DNA from: Nanogingivalis sp963517825
Lineage (GTDB): Bacteria; Patescibacteriota; Saccharimonadia; Saccharimonadales; Saccharimonadaceae
Length of the DNA: 46,644 bases
Direction of reading: 5' to 3'
NCBI GenBank assembly: GCA_963517825.1
Contig: CAUQGB010000005.1
Coordinates: 1-46,644, forward strand
Shown here: positions 20,443-30,700 of the stretch, one piece after another
Position numbering within the stretch: position 1 is the first letter of the stretch
Layout of the letters: each line of letters starts with the position of its first letter
Made by a program: the position numbers and the translations under genes
The notes under the pieces: model-generated
Databases searched by the model: none
Seen by the model: the letters and a program-made list of their open reading frames with translations, nothing else
What the model was told of the DNA's origin: nothing

Positions 20443-22533
20443 TTATTTAGCGTTTCGCTTTTCGATAATTTCTTGTGCAACGTTAGGTGGAACTTCTTCG
20501 TATTGCGCAAGCTCCATTGTTGAAGCTGCACGACCTTTACTCATTGAGCGTAGGTCTGAAGTGTAACCAAACATATTTGCAAGAGGCACGAAACCTCGAA
20601 TAAGTTTTGTTCCACCCATCAAATCATCCATTGAGTCGATTCGACCACGGCGTGAGTTCAAGTCTCCGATTACATCACCCATGAATTCTTCAGGAGTTGT
20701 AATTTCAACTTTCATCACAGGTTCAAGAAGAACAGGATTTGCCTTCTTAATACCTTCACGAGTTGAAAGTGCACCAGCCAATTTAAAGGCCAATTCGCTT
20801 GAGTCGACATCGTGGTAAGAACCATCATAAAGTGTAGCTTTAACGTCAACTACTGGGTAACCAGCAATCACACCACCTTCAAGTGTTTCGAGTACACCTT
20901 GTTCAACTGGCTTGCGGTATTCTTGTGGCACAACACCACCTTTAATTTCATCAAAGAATTCAAAGCCTTTTCCTGGTTCATTTGGTTCAAAGCGAATCCA
21001 AACGTCACCATATTGTCCACGACCACCAGACTGTTTTGCGTGTTTACCTTGAGCTTCGGCAGTTCCACGAATAGTTTCACGGAAGGCAACTTGTGGCTCA
21101 CCAATATTAGCTTCAACGTTAAATTCACGCTTCATTCGGTCAATCAAGATGTCAAGGTGAAGCTCGCCCATTCCTGACATAATTGTTTGACCAGTTTCTT
21201 CGTCTGTGTGAACTCGGAAAGTTGGGTCTTCTTCAGCAAGTCGTTGAAGAGCGATTCCCATTTTTTCTTGGTCGGCTTTAGTCTTTGGCTCAACCGCAAT
21301 CGAAACTGGTGGTTCAGCAAATTCGATACCTTCAAGAATTACACCATGGTTCAAATCACAAAGAGTTGCACCAGTTGTAACATCTTTCAAACCAACAACA
21401 GCGGCGATATCACCAGCAGTAACTTCTGAAATTTCTTCACGCTTATCGGCGTGCATTCGAACGATTCGTCCGATTCGTTCTTTTTTACCAGTCATTGTGT
21501 TAAGAACGTATGAACCAGCGGTAATTTTACCGCTATATACACGTACGAATACAAGTTTTCCAACAAATGGGTCAGTTGCAATCTTAAATGCAAGTGCAGA
21601 AGTTGGTTCGTCTACAGATGGTTTACGCTCAATAGCTTCACCAGTTTTCGCATCAGTTCCTTTAATCGAAGCAATATCAAGTGGACTTGGAAGGTAATCA
21701 TTAATAAGATCAAGAACCTTTTCAACGATCACACCACGACCATCACCACCAGTTACCAAGAAGAAGTCACCAGCAAGAACTCGTTTTCGAAGAGCAGCTT
21801 TAAGTTCAGGGATAGTGATTGATTCTTCACCTTCTTCGAAAAATCGCATCATTAGTTCATCATCAGCTTCAACTGCATTTTCAACAAGCAATGAACGCGC
21901 ATTTTTAGCTTTTTCAAGCATGTCAGCTGGGATTTCACCAACTTTTAACTCATGATCAGCATAGTTGTCGTAAGTGTAAGCTTTCATGTCGATAAGGTCA
22001 ACAACACCATTGATTTCCTGTTCGAAACCAATTGGCAAGTGAATTGGGAAAGCTTGCTTACTTAAACGGTCGTGAATTGATTTAATTGATTTGTAGAAAT
22101 CACCACCAGTTTGGTTAATTTTGTTAATAAAACAAACGCGCGGCACGCCATATTTGTCGGCTTGTCGCCAAACAGTTTCAGACTGAGCTTCCACACCCAT
22201 TTTACCATCAAAAACAGTCACAGCACCGTCAAGAACGCGGAGTGAACGCTCCACTTCGGCAGTAAAGTCGATGTGTCCTGGGGTATCGATAATGTTAATT
22301 TTGTGATCTTTCCAGAAACATGTCACAGCAGCAGAAGTAATTGTAATACCTCGCTCTTTCTCCTGTGCCATCCAGTCAGTTGTCGCACCGTCACCTTCAC
22401 CACGAACAACACCGATTTTGTGTGTCAAACCAGTTCGGTAAAGAATACCTTCTGTTGTTGTAGTTTTACCGGCATCAATGTGCGCAATAATACCAACATT
22501 TCGGAAATTTTCCAATGGAGTATTTTTATTCAT
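20443..22533 (-). CDS. fusA: Elongation factor G
   Basis: 696 aa, full length, with all five domains. G motifs are GIIAHIDAGKTTTTEGILYR, ERGITITSA, IIDTPGHIDFTAEVERSLRV and CFINKINQTGGDF. Domain IV has RGTAEAQGKHAKQSGGRGQY, and the end of domain V has SMSKGRAASTMELAQYEEVP. It catalyses ribosomal translocation. The G4 box reads NKINQ, where the usual form is NKMD, a substitution in the guanine-specificity motif worth confirming. It is monocistronic, with a promoter at 22625-22653, a structured leader and a terminator. Confidence 0.97.
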   Translation of the reverse strand: MNKNTPLENFRNVGIIAHIDAGKTTTTEGILYRTGLTHKIGVVRGEGDGATTDWMAQEKERGITITSAAVTCFWKDHKINIIDTPGHIDFTAEVERSLRVLDGAVTVFDGKMGVEAQSETVWRQADKYGVPRVCFINKINQTGGDFYKSIKSIHDRLSKQAFPIHLPIGFEQEINGVVDLIDMKAYTYDNYADHELKVGEIPADMLEKAKNARSLLVENAVEADDELMMRFFEEGEESITIPELKAALRKRVLAGDFFLVTGGDGRGVIVEKVLDLINDYLPSPLDIASIKGTDAKTGEAIERKPSVDEPTSALAFKIATDPFVGKLVFVRVYSGKITAGSYVLNTMTGKKERIGRIVRMHADKREEISEVTAGDIAAVVGLKDVTTGATLCDLNHGVILEGIEFAEPPVSIAVEPKTKADQEKMGIALQRLAEEDPTFRVHTDEETGQTIMSGMGELHLDILIDRMKREFNVEANIGEPQVAFRETIRGTAEAQGKHAKQSGGRGQYGDVWIRFEPNEPGKGFEFFDEIKGGVVPQEYRKPVEQGVLETLEGGVIAGYPVVDVKATLYDGSYHDVDSSELAFKLAGALSTREGIKKANPVLLEPVMKVEITTPEEFMGDVIGDLNSRRGRIDSMDDLMGGTKLIRGFVPLANMFGYTSDLRSMSKGRAASTMELAQYEEVPPNVAQEIIEKRNAK

Positions 22534-22562
22534 TTGATTCCTCTTAAATTTATTATTTTATT

Positions 22563-22612
22563 GCTGTTTCACGCTAGTTTTGTTGTTTTTTCGAAACCAG
22601 CACAAAAACAGC
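22563..22612 (-). promoter_or_regulatory. Nested-stem 5' leader of fusA mRNA
   Basis: Outer stem GCTGTTT/AAACAGC (22563-22569 with 22606-22612) encloses GCTAGTTT/AAACCAGC (22573-22580 with 22594-22601, one GU). The ribosome site (AGAGGA) lies outside. It resembles the stem-within-stem leader of tuf. Confidence 0.5.
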
Positions 22613-22624
22613 GCTTCGCTATTA

Positions 22625-22653
22625 ATTTTATCATATTTTTAAAAAACTGTAAA
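22625..22653 (-). promoter_or_regulatory. Promoter of fusA
   Basis: Minus strand -35 TTTACA (22648-22653), 17-bp spacer, extended -10 TGATAAAAT (TAAAAT 22625-22630); the leader is about 85 nt. Confidence 0.8.
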
Positions 22654-22663
22654 GTAAAAACAC

Positions 22664-22693
22664 CCAAAAAGAAAAAGCCAGTTCCTCTGGCTT
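22664..22693 (-). terminator. Terminator of the 65-aa membrane gene
   Basis: Minus strand AAGCCAG-AGGAA-CTGGCTT followed by TTTCTTTTT, 8 nt after the stop at 22701. Confidence 0.8.
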
Positions 22694-22700
22694 AAAAAAA

Positions 22701-22898
22701 TCATCTTCGAACGCGTTCAGGTATATTTTCACTATACCTTTTGGTGGCAATTATTAGTGTTGTAATAACAATACTAAAAAAGAACACGCCAAAGTTCCAG
22801 TGTGTCAAAATCGTTAAAAATAATGACACGCCGCAGACTACGATAAAGAACAAGGAAACCAATAGAGGCTCTTTAGCCTCGCTTAATGCTTTTTTCAT
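22701..22898 (-). CDS. Small two-helix membrane protein, 65 aa
   Basis: Start at ATG 22898 with GGAGG 12 nt upstream; a longer frame to 22958 would begin upstream of the predicted transcription start and is rejected. It begins MKKALSEAKEPLLVSLFFIV. Two membrane helices (about 11-32 and 35-52) are followed by a basic cytosolic tail KRYSENIPERVRR. No family recognised. It is its own unit with promoter and terminator, between fusA and rnhA. Confidence 0.65.
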   Translation of the reverse strand: MKKALSEAKEPLLVSLFFIVVCGVSLFLTILTHWNFGVFFFSIVITTLIIATKRYSENIPERVRR

Positions 22899-22948
22899 AA
22901 AGATAACTTCCTCCAAATTTTTATTTTCCACTTTTGAGCGGAAATTAT

Positions 22949-22977
22949 ATTTTATCACAGTCTTTTCGAAAAATCAA
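22949..22977 (-). promoter_or_regulatory. Promoter of the 65-aa membrane gene
   Basis: Minus strand -35 TTGATT (22972-22977), 17-bp spacer, extended -10 TGATAAAAT (TAAAAT 22949-22954). Confidence 0.75.
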
Positions 22978-22980
22978 GCA

Positions 22981-23397
22981 TTATAGCGTTTCGCCATTCC
23001 TTGCCCGATTTGCCCATTCATCAGCCATTTCGTTAAACTCATGACCAGCGTGCCCTTTTAGCCATTTTAGCTCTACGTTCGAATTTTTATAAAGCTCATA
23101 AAGAGGCTTTACGATATCGAGATTTTTAATTTCACCAGTTTTCTTTTTCCAGCCGTTTCGCTCCCAAGTTGGCGCCCACTTTGTTAAAACGTTAATCCAG
23201 AATTCGCTATCTGTTTGAATTTCTGCCTTTTCCCCATTTAAAATTTCGAAAGCCTTTTTTAGAGCCAAACCTTCCATTCGAATATTTGTGCTAGGGTTTT
23301 CAGAACCAAGCGCAATTGGTGCACCGTTTTCAATTACAGCAAAACCACCGGGGCCAGGGTTTGGCGAAGCACTACCATCGGTAAAAATAATCCGCAC
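22981..23397 (-). CDS. rnhA: Ribonuclease HI
   Basis: 138 aa. The catalytic acidic residues are seen in IIFTDGSASPNPGPGGFAVI (Asp7), RMEGLALKKAF (Glu), IQTDSEFWINVL (Asp), and a late Glu/Asp in NEMADEWANRARNG; VELKWLKGHAGHEFNEMADE carries the conserved His loop. It cuts RNA in RNA-DNA hybrids. Its ATG overlaps the DUF3592 stop by one base, so the two are co-translated from the promoter at 23985-24013. Confidence 0.95.
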   Translation of the reverse strand: MRIIFTDGSASPNPGPGGFAVIENGAPIALGSENPSTNIRMEGLALKKAFEILNGEKAEIQTDSEFWINVLTKWAPTWERNGWKKKTGEIKNLDIVKPLYELYKNSNVELKWLKGHAGHEFNEMADEWANRARNGETL

Positions 23398-23957
23398 TAT
23401 TGTTGTCTTCCGTTATCTTGTTGAACAAAGTTTTGAACAAAATGTGTTTGGTTTATATTTTGATTCATGCTATTTTGTAGTTGATTCTGGTAGGCTTTTG
23501 CTTTCTTCATTTTCCTGAAAGAAATAATCGCTAAAATTAGTCCGATAACACCAAGAACCAACAAAACTACAGGGATAATAAGATTCACGATTGGATAGTC
23601 GCCAACAACTGCTGCACCAGGATTTTTTTCATCATAAAAAACTTTAACCTTTTCACCAATCGCAGGCTGTTCTTTTTGTAGATCTGCCTTCGCCTCTATT
23701 GTTTCGTTGTATTGAATCGAAAAGTCGATCGTTGGTATAAATTTATACTCGCTTGAATTTTGACTAGCTAGCTCCTTTTCAAAGCCAACAATTTCACCCT
23801 CAATTTGTTTCCAAGTTATTCTTTTAGTAAAACCATCAAATGGTTTCACACCGAAAAATACACCTATAGCAATTAAGCAAATTGCCAAAATTGCAAAAAT
23901 AATTCCACGGTTTCGAAAAGCTTTTACGCCAACTTTTTTAGCTTCATTAGAACTCAT
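23397..23957 (-). CDS. DUF3592-type membrane protein
   Basis: 186 aa with two membrane helices (about 18-36 and 122-145) around an extracytoplasmic beta domain. The domain ends with GEKVKVFYDEKNPGAAVVGD, which matches the V-x-V-x-Y-x-P/E-x-NP motif of DUF3592. The C-terminal tail is Gln/Asn-rich (NQLQNSMNQNINQTHFVQNF). Function is unknown. It precedes rnhA with a one-base overlap; that pairing is probably only transcriptional. Confidence 0.7.
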   Translation of the reverse strand: MSSNEAKKVGVKAFRNRGIIFAILAICLIAIGVFFGVKPFDGFTKRITWKQIEGEIVGFEKELASQNSSEYKFIPTIDFSIQYNETIEAKADLQKEQPAIGEKVKVFYDEKNPGAAVVGDYPIVNLIIPVVLLVLGVIGLILAIISFRKMKKAKAYQNQLQNSMNQNINQTHFVQNFVQQDNGRQQ

Positions 23958-23984
23958 ATATTCTCCTATTTTGTTTATGCTAAT

Positions 23985-24013
23985 ATTGTATCATTTTTCG
24001 TTCTTTAACGCAA
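23985..24013 (-). promoter_or_regulatory. Promoter of the DUF3592-rnhA operon
   Basis: Minus strand -35 TTGCGT (24008-24013), 17-bp spacer, extended -10 TGATACAAT (TACAAT 23985-23990); it lies just beyond the rpoC terminator. Confidence 0.65.
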
Positions 24014-24016
24014 ATT

Positions 24017-24044
24017 AAAACACCGGCAACAAAGCCAGTGTTTT
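24017..24044 (-). terminator. Terminator of rpoBC
   Basis: Minus strand AAAACACTGGC-(6 nt)-GCCGGTGTTTT, 11-bp stem, followed by AATTTGCG (a weak U-run). Confidence 0.75.
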
Positions 24045-24052
24045 AAGTTTTT

Positions 24053-27000
24053 TTATTCTTCTACTATAGAATCGTTAGTTTCGTTTTCGAATTCTTCTTT
24101 AGTTTCAGCAGATTCAGCTTTTGTGTTAACCCGAGCGCCAGTTCCAACAGGAATTTTGCGTCCGATAATCACATTTTCTTTTAATCCACGAAGTTTATCA
24201 ATTCGGCCAGAAGTTGCTGCGTTAATCAAAACACTTGTTGTATTTTGGAATGATGCAGCAGACAAGAAACTGTCGCTGAAAATTGAAACCTTTGTAATTC
24301 CAAGGAGTTGCTGTTTGAATTCAGCAGGTTTTTTACCTTCAGCTTCAAGAAGTTTATTTTCTTCAACAACGGCAGCTTTCGAAACGACATCGCCAATGAT
24401 AAACGATGAATCTCCTGCATCTTCAATTTGAACTCGGCTGAACATTTGACGAACAATGATTTCAAGGTGCTTCGAAGCAATATCTTGACCTTGAGCAGCA
24501 TAAATTCGCAAGATTTCGTTCATAATGTAGCGTTGAGTTTCTTCAACACCCTTAAATTCCATTAAATCACGAAGATTGAGCGAACCAACAGTTAAACGGT
24601 CACCAGCCTGCACAACATCGTTTTTTGAAACAGCGAGAGCTGCAACATTTGGAATTTCGTAGCGAACTGGGTTTACATTTTCGCCATCTTCAGTTTGTTG
24701 TGGTGTAATTTGAACGATATTCATGTTACCATCTTCCCAGATGTCAACCACACCAGAAACTTCAGTCATATAAGCCTGCCCCTTTGGCGAACGAGCTTCA
24801 AGAAGCTCTTCAACACGTGGCAAACCTTGCGAAATTGCACCAGAACCAGCAACACCTGAGCTGTGGAATGTATTCAAAGTTAGCTGTGTTCCAGGCTCAC
24901 CGACAGATTGAGCGGCAATCACACCAACTGGTTCGGCTGGATCAACGAGAAGCCCAGTCGCCATATCAATTCCGTAAGACTTTTGAGGAATTCCTGCAAG
25001 GTCTGGAGTTGAAAGAACACTTTGAATTTTAACTTCTGTAATATTTTCATCTTTTTCAATTGCATTGGCAATTTCTCGAGTGATTAGCTGATCGGCATCA
25101 ATATATCCAGGAACAGCTTCAGCCGTAAATCGACCATAGAGTCTATCACCGAATGAGATCATTGTCTCTTCACTTTCTGAGCGATAAATCGCAAATCCTG
25201 GATCAACTTCATCAGCTCTATCTTTAACAGAAAATACATCTTGAGCCACATCAACGAGGCGACGAGTTAGGTAACCAGAATCGGCAGTTTTAAGCGCTGT
25301 CGAAATCAAACCTTGACGCGCACCACGAGTTGCCACGAAAGCTTCGAGCGAGCTCATTCCGTGAGTGTAGTTCGAGCGAATTGGAAGCTCAATTTCACGG
25401 TTTGTTGCATCCACCATAATTCCAGTAAGACCAGAAGCAAGGCGAATATTTGTTGCATTACCACGTGAACCAGAAACAGCCATCAATCCAACAGGTGAAT
25501 CTGCGCCTTCATGAGCTACACGCTCAGAAATTTCATCAGAAACTTCATCAATAACCTTGTGCCAGTTATCAATGATCAAGTTGTAACGCTCTTGGTCAGT
25601 CAAAAGACCTTGGTCATATTGTTCCTGAATCAAAGTTGTTTTAGCGTCACCACTAGCAATAATTTGAGGAATTTTTTCACTTTCGTAAACCGTGTAATCT
25701 TCCTTACCGATCGACAAACCAGATTTTGTAACAAATCGGAATGATAAACCTTTGATTTTGTCAGCAATTTTAACAGTCATTTCAGCACCATAATGTGCAA
25801 ACATATCGGCCAAAATTTTGTTAATTTGCTTCTTAGTTTGCGGGTTGTTGTCGAATGGATAATCTTCTGGCAATAACTCGTTAAATAGCACACGGCCAAG
25901 AGTTGTATTTCGAATCTCACCTTTTACGAACACACGAATTGGTGTTTGAAGTGCAATCTCGCCTTTGTCATAAGCCATTTCCGCTTCGAAAACATTTGCG
26001 AAAGGTCGTGGTTTCTTGTTCATTTCAGAATGTTTGTCGTAGGTAATGTAGTAATTTCCGTAAACAACATCCTGGTCGACAGAAAGAACCGGTTGACCAT
26101 CTGCAGGCTTCAAAAGGTTATGAGAAATACTCATCAAGTCACGAGCTTCGGCTTGAGCAGCGTCGGAAAGTGGTAAGTGAACAGCCATCTGGTCACCATC
26201 GTAATCGGCATTAAATCCGTTCGCCACAAGTGGGTGAAGCTGAATAGCCTTACCCTCAACAAGTTTTGGCTGGAAAGCCTGAATCGAAAGTCGGTGCAAA
26301 GATGGAGCACGGTTCAAAAGAATGTATTTTCCTTCAACTACGGCATCCAAAGCATCCCAAACTTCAGCCTCTCGCGCATCAATCAATCGAGTTGCTGAAC
26401 GAATATTGTGTGCATATTCTTTTTCAATCAACCATGAGATAACGAAAGGTTTGAACAATTCTAGCGCCATTTGTGTTGGCAAGCCACATTGATGAGCTTT
26501 CAAAGTTGGTCCAACAACAATCACAGAACGACCAGAGTAGTCAACACGTTTTCCAAGCAAGTTTTGACGAAATCGACCTTGCTTACCCTTTAGCATATCG
26601 CTCAAAGATTTAAGCTGTCGGCGGCCTCCAGCTGTATTAACTGAGCGACCACTTCGTGATGCATTGTTATCAATCAATGAATCTACAGCTTCCTGAAGCA
26701 TTCGCATTTCATTTCGCTTAATCACCATTGGTGCATTAAGTTCGATCAATTTCTTCAAACGATTATTTCGGTTAATAACACGACGATACAAATCATTTAA
26801 ATCTGATGTCGCAAATCGACCACCAGTCAATTGAACCATTGGTCGCAGATCTGGAGGAATTACAGGAAGGACTGTTAAACACAAACTCCCTGGCTTAATT
26901 CCAGCAGCTCTCATGCCTTCAATTGTTTTCAGCCGCTTAAGGATTTTCTTCTCTCGCTGACCTTTAGCTTTCTCGGCTTCTTCTTTCAGGCTTTCAATAA

Positions 27001-27760
27001 GCTCATCAATGTTAATTTCGTCAAGCAAGGCTTTGATTGCTTCACCACCCATTCCGACTTCAATAATATCTTCATATTCTTCAGGAAGGTTTCGAAAATC
27101 GGTTTCGTTCATCAATGAACCTTTTACAAGACTATCAAGCTGGTTCTTTTTTGAAACATAGTCTTTATCAAGCTCTTCAATCTCTTTAGATTGAGCTTCT
27201 GCTAAAGCTTTAATATCAGCACCAGATTCTTCAGCAGCTTTTTCGTAACGAATCTTAATTGCCATTCGAGCAGCCTTATCTTCAGCCTCAAGGTCAGCAA
27301 TCATTTGGTCGCGTTTCTCTTCATCAACATTAAGAATTACATAACTTGCAAAATAAACCACGCGTTCGATATTTTTAACTGTCATTCCAAGAAGAAGACT
27401 CATTGCACTTGGAGCTCCACGCATAAACCAAATATGCGCAACTGGAGCCGCCAAAGCAATATGTCCCATTCGTTCACGGCGAACGATCGATTTTGTTACT
27501 AGCTCACCGTTTTTATCAACAGCAGCTTCACGAGAACGAACACCCTTTAGTTTATTATCATAAGGGTTGATATCTTTAGTTGGACCAAAGATTTTTTCAC
27601 AAAACAAACCATCACGCTCAGGTTTTTGAGTTCGATAGTTGATAGTTTCTGGCTTAGTTACTTCGCCGTAAGACCAGCTCAAAATATCTTCTGGGCTAGC
27701 AACCGCGAGGCGAACTGCGTCGAAATCAGCAATCTGGTTTGAATTCACCACTTTCGCCAT
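24053..27760 (-). CDS. rpoC: RNA polymerase beta' subunit, lacking zinc-site cysteines
   Basis: 1235 aa. The active-site loop NGFNADYDGDQMAVHLPL (Asp triad, about residues 515-531), the RFRQNLLGKRVDYSGRSVIV region, and the bridge and trigger helix segments (VGVIAAQSVGEPGTQLTLNT) are intact. The N-terminal zinc ribbon (about 60-90), which normally carries four Cys before RRERMGHI, reads PTKDINPYDNKLKGVRSREA with none. The second zinc site is also gone: VLSTPDLAGIPQKSYGIDMA, where CxxxxxxCxxCYG is usual. I see only three Cys in the whole chain. A long coiled-coil insert (about 145-275) and an acidic tail are present. Its ATG directly abuts the rpoB stop. Confidence 0.98.
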   Translation of the reverse strand: MAKVVNSNQIADFDAVRLAVASPEDILSWSYGEVTKPETINYRTQKPERDGLFCEKIFGPTKDINPYDNKLKGVRSREAAVDKNGELVTKSIVRRERMGHIALAAPVAHIWFMRGAPSAMSLLLGMTVKNIERVVYFASYVILNVDEEKRDQMIADLEAEDKAARMAIKIRYEKAAEESGADIKALAEAQSKEIEELDKDYVSKKNQLDSLVKGSLMNETDFRNLPEEYEDIIEVGMGGEAIKALLDEINIDELIESLKEEAEKAKGQREKKILKRLKTIEGMRAAGIKPGSLCLTVLPVIPPDLRPMVQLTGGRFATSDLNDLYRRVINRNNRLKKLIELNAPMVIKRNEMRMLQEAVDSLIDNNASRSGRSVNTAGGRRQLKSLSDMLKGKQGRFRQNLLGKRVDYSGRSVIVVGPTLKAHQCGLPTQMALELFKPFVISWLIEKEYAHNIRSATRLIDAREAEVWDALDAVVEGKYILLNRAPSLHRLSIQAFQPKLVEGKAIQLHPLVANGFNADYDGDQMAVHLPLSDAAQAEARDLMSISHNLLKPADGQPVLSVDQDVVYGNYYITYDKHSEMNKKPRPFANVFEAEMAYDKGEIALQTPIRVFVKGEIRNTTLGRVLFNELLPEDYPFDNNPQTKKQINKILADMFAHYGAEMTVKIADKIKGLSFRFVTKSGLSIGKEDYTVYESEKIPQIIASGDAKTTLIQEQYDQGLLTDQERYNLIIDNWHKVIDEVSDEISERVAHEGADSPVGLMAVSGSRGNATNIRLASGLTGIMVDATNREIELPIRSNYTHGMSSLEAFVATRGARQGLISTALKTADSGYLTRRLVDVAQDVFSVKDRADEVDPGFAIYRSESEETMISFGDRLYGRFTAEAVPGYIDADQLITREIANAIEKDENITEVKIQSVLSTPDLAGIPQKSYGIDMATGLLVDPAEPVGVIAAQSVGEPGTQLTLNTFHSSGVAGSGAISQGLPRVEELLEARSPKGQAYMTEVSGVVDIWEDGNMNIVQITPQQTEDGENVNPVRYEIPNVAALAVSKNDVVQAGDRLTVGSLNLRDLMEFKGVEETQRYIMNEILRIYAAQGQDIASKHLEIIVRQMFSRVQIEDAGDSSFIIGDVVSKAAVVEENKLLEAEGKKPAEFKQQLLGITKVSIFSDSFLSAASFQNTTSVLINAATSGRIDKLRGLKENVIIGRKIPVGTGARVNTKAESAETKEEFENETNDSIVEE

Positions 27761-30700
27761 TTACGCTTCCTCCTTAATTTCTTCAATTTCATCAATATCT
27801 TGAATATTCATATCGTCTTCAAATTCGCCGTCAGATTCGTCTCGAACAGTTTCGAAATTTTCATCCTCTTCGATCGTCGAACTATCCGTATCTTTATTGC
27901 GTTCTGCAAGAAGCTCATCGGCATCAATACTTGAAGAATGTTGGTCAAGCAGGTCAACGCGTAAACCAAGACCTTGTAATTCCTTCACAAGCACGTTGAA
28001 TGATTCTGGTAATTTTGGACCAACAATCTCATTATTTTTAATGATACTTTCGTAAGCTTTTGAACGGCCAACAACATCGTCAGATTTAATTGTAAGCATT
28101 TCTTGAAGCATATTTGCGGCACCGTAAGCCTCCAAAGCCCAAACTTCCATTTCTCCAAATCGCTGACCACCATTTTGAGCTTTACCACCCAAAGGCTGTT
28201 GAGTAACCATTGTGTAAGGACCAGTTGAACGGGCGTGAATTTTGTCAGCAACCAAGTGGTGAAGCTTAATCATATGCATAAATCCAACAGTCGTGCGCTG
28301 TTCGAACGGTTCACCAGTTTGGCCATCAAACAATTGAACTTTTCCATCTCGAGGAACGCCTGCAGCTTCAAGTTCATCGCTCAAAGTTTCAGCATCAACA
28401 CCATCATACGAAGGAGTTGCAACTCGGTAACCCTGAGTTTTTGCAGCCATTCCAAGGTGAACTTCGAAAAGCTGACCAAGGTTCATACGCGAAGGCACAC
28501 CAAGTGGTGATAGAATCACATCAATTGGGGTTCCATCTTCCATAAATGGCATATCAGCTTCCGGTAGAATTTTCGCAACAACACCTTTATTTCCGTGTCG
28601 TCCAGCCATTTTGTCTCCAACCATAATCTTGCGAGATTCAGCCACAAAAATCTGAATTTGTTTAAGCACACCAGCACGCATTTCATGACCATTTTCTTTC
28701 GAAAAGATTTTCACACCGATAACTTTTCCAGAACCAGTATTTTTCATTCTCTGAGAAGTGTCACGAACATCTTTCGCTTTTTCACCGAAGATAGCACGCA
28801 AAAGTCGCTCTTCGCTTGAAAGTTCTTGTTCACCTTTTGGAGTAATCTTTCCAACAAGTACATCACCTGGTTTAACTTCTGAACCAATTTGAACAATCCC
28901 CTCTTCATCCAAATGTCGCAAGCTATATTCGCTAGCGTTCGGAATGTCACGAGTCACAACCTCTGGTCCAAGTTTAGTTTCGCGAACTTCGACCATATAG
29001 TCTTTAATGTTGATATTTGTAAGTGTATCTTCTTTAACAAGACGATCAGAAATAATCACGGCGTCGTCCATATTGAAACCACCCCAAGACATAAATGCCA
29101 CACGAAGGTCACGACCGAGAGCGATTTCTCCATCTTTAATACTTGCACCTTCAGCTAAAATATCACCTTTTTTAACCTTTTGACCACGTGAGACTACAAC
29201 TTTCTGATTATAGCATCGATCATCGGCAGTTTTTTCGAAATGTTTTAATTCGTATTTTACTACCCCAGATTTATATTCAACTTCAACAGCAACAGCATCA
29301 GCACGAACAACCTCACCATCATCTTCAGCAACAATAATTTGGCTTAGATTTCGAGCGATATCAGCTTCAACACCGGTTCCCACGGTTGGAGCTTCAGTCC
29401 AAAGAAGTGGCACAGCCTGTTTCTGCATGGCTGAACCTGTTAACGCACGGTCAATTCGGTCGCGCTCTGCAAAAGGAATCAACGAAGCCGCAGCACCAAG
29501 AACTTGTCGGTGAACTGCGTCCATAAATGTAACTTCGCTAGCATTAACCTGTGATGGAATAAGATTTTTTCGGGCTGAAACTTGCGCTTCAACAAAGCTT
29601 CCATCTTCATTCAATTTCGAACCAGCGTCGGCGATAATTTCACGCATTTCGTGATCTGCATCAAGATATACAACTTCATTTGTAACTTTCCCATCTTTAA
29701 CACGAAGATATGGAGCTTCAATAAAGCCATATTCGTTGATTCGGGCAAATGTTGCAAGGTTTGTCACAAGACCAACATTTCCACCTTCTGGTGTTTCCAC
29801 AAGACAAATTCGTCCGTAGTGGGTTGGGTGGCTGTCACGAACTTCAAGACCGGCACGATCCCGAGTCACACCTCCAGGACCCATTGAACTCAAACGACGT
29901 TTGTGTGAAAGTTCTGAAAGTGGGTTGGTTTCATCCATAACCTGTGCAAGCTGTGAACCGGCAAAGAATTCACGCACCGCAGCAACAACTGGTCGGGCAT
30001 TAACCAATTGTCCAGGAGTTACAGTTTCGATATCTGTCATTGACATTCGATCCATTGCGTTTCGTTGCATTCGAAGCATACCAACACGGAATTGTCGAGC
30101 AACAAGCTCACCAACCAATTTCACTCGACGGTTATCAAGACTATCGATATCATCAACTTCACCTTGAGTATTGTTTAGGTGGATAATTTCTTTAATAATC
30201 TCGAAAAGATCTTCCATTTGGAAAGAGCGATTTTCGGCTGTATTTGGAGTTTCAAGATTTAATCGTTTATTAATCTTATATCGTCCAACACGACCATAAT
30301 CAAATCGCTTAAAATCAAAGAACATTCTCTCAATCATATTTCGAGCGTTCTCAATAGTAGCCAAATCTCCTGGGCGAAGGCGACGATAAACTTCAATTAA
30401 AGCTTCATTTGGACCAGATGATTGGTCTTTTTCAAGTGTTGATTGAATAAATTTAACATCCCCACCATCAATATCTGCAAAAGTCTCTCGCATTTCAGCG
30501 TTAGTCATTCGACCAAGAGCGCGCAAGAAAGTGGTTACTGGAAGTTTTCGGCGACGGTCAATTTTTACATAAATCACACCAGTTTTAGGGTCAGTTTCAA
30601 ATTCCAACCAAGCACCGCGAACTGGTATTAACTTCGCACCATAATATTTTTTTCCATCGCTTCCAGTTTCAGCATTAAAATAAACACCTTCCGAGCGAAT

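Noticed and set aside
22899..22958. 20-residue extension of the small membrane protein gene
   Set aside because: It begins upstream of the predicted transcription start; GGAGG supports the ATG at 22898.
24226..24501. Alternative-frame minus-strand ORF inside rpoC
   Set aside because: It overlaps the strongly conserved rpoC frame and has no independent signal.
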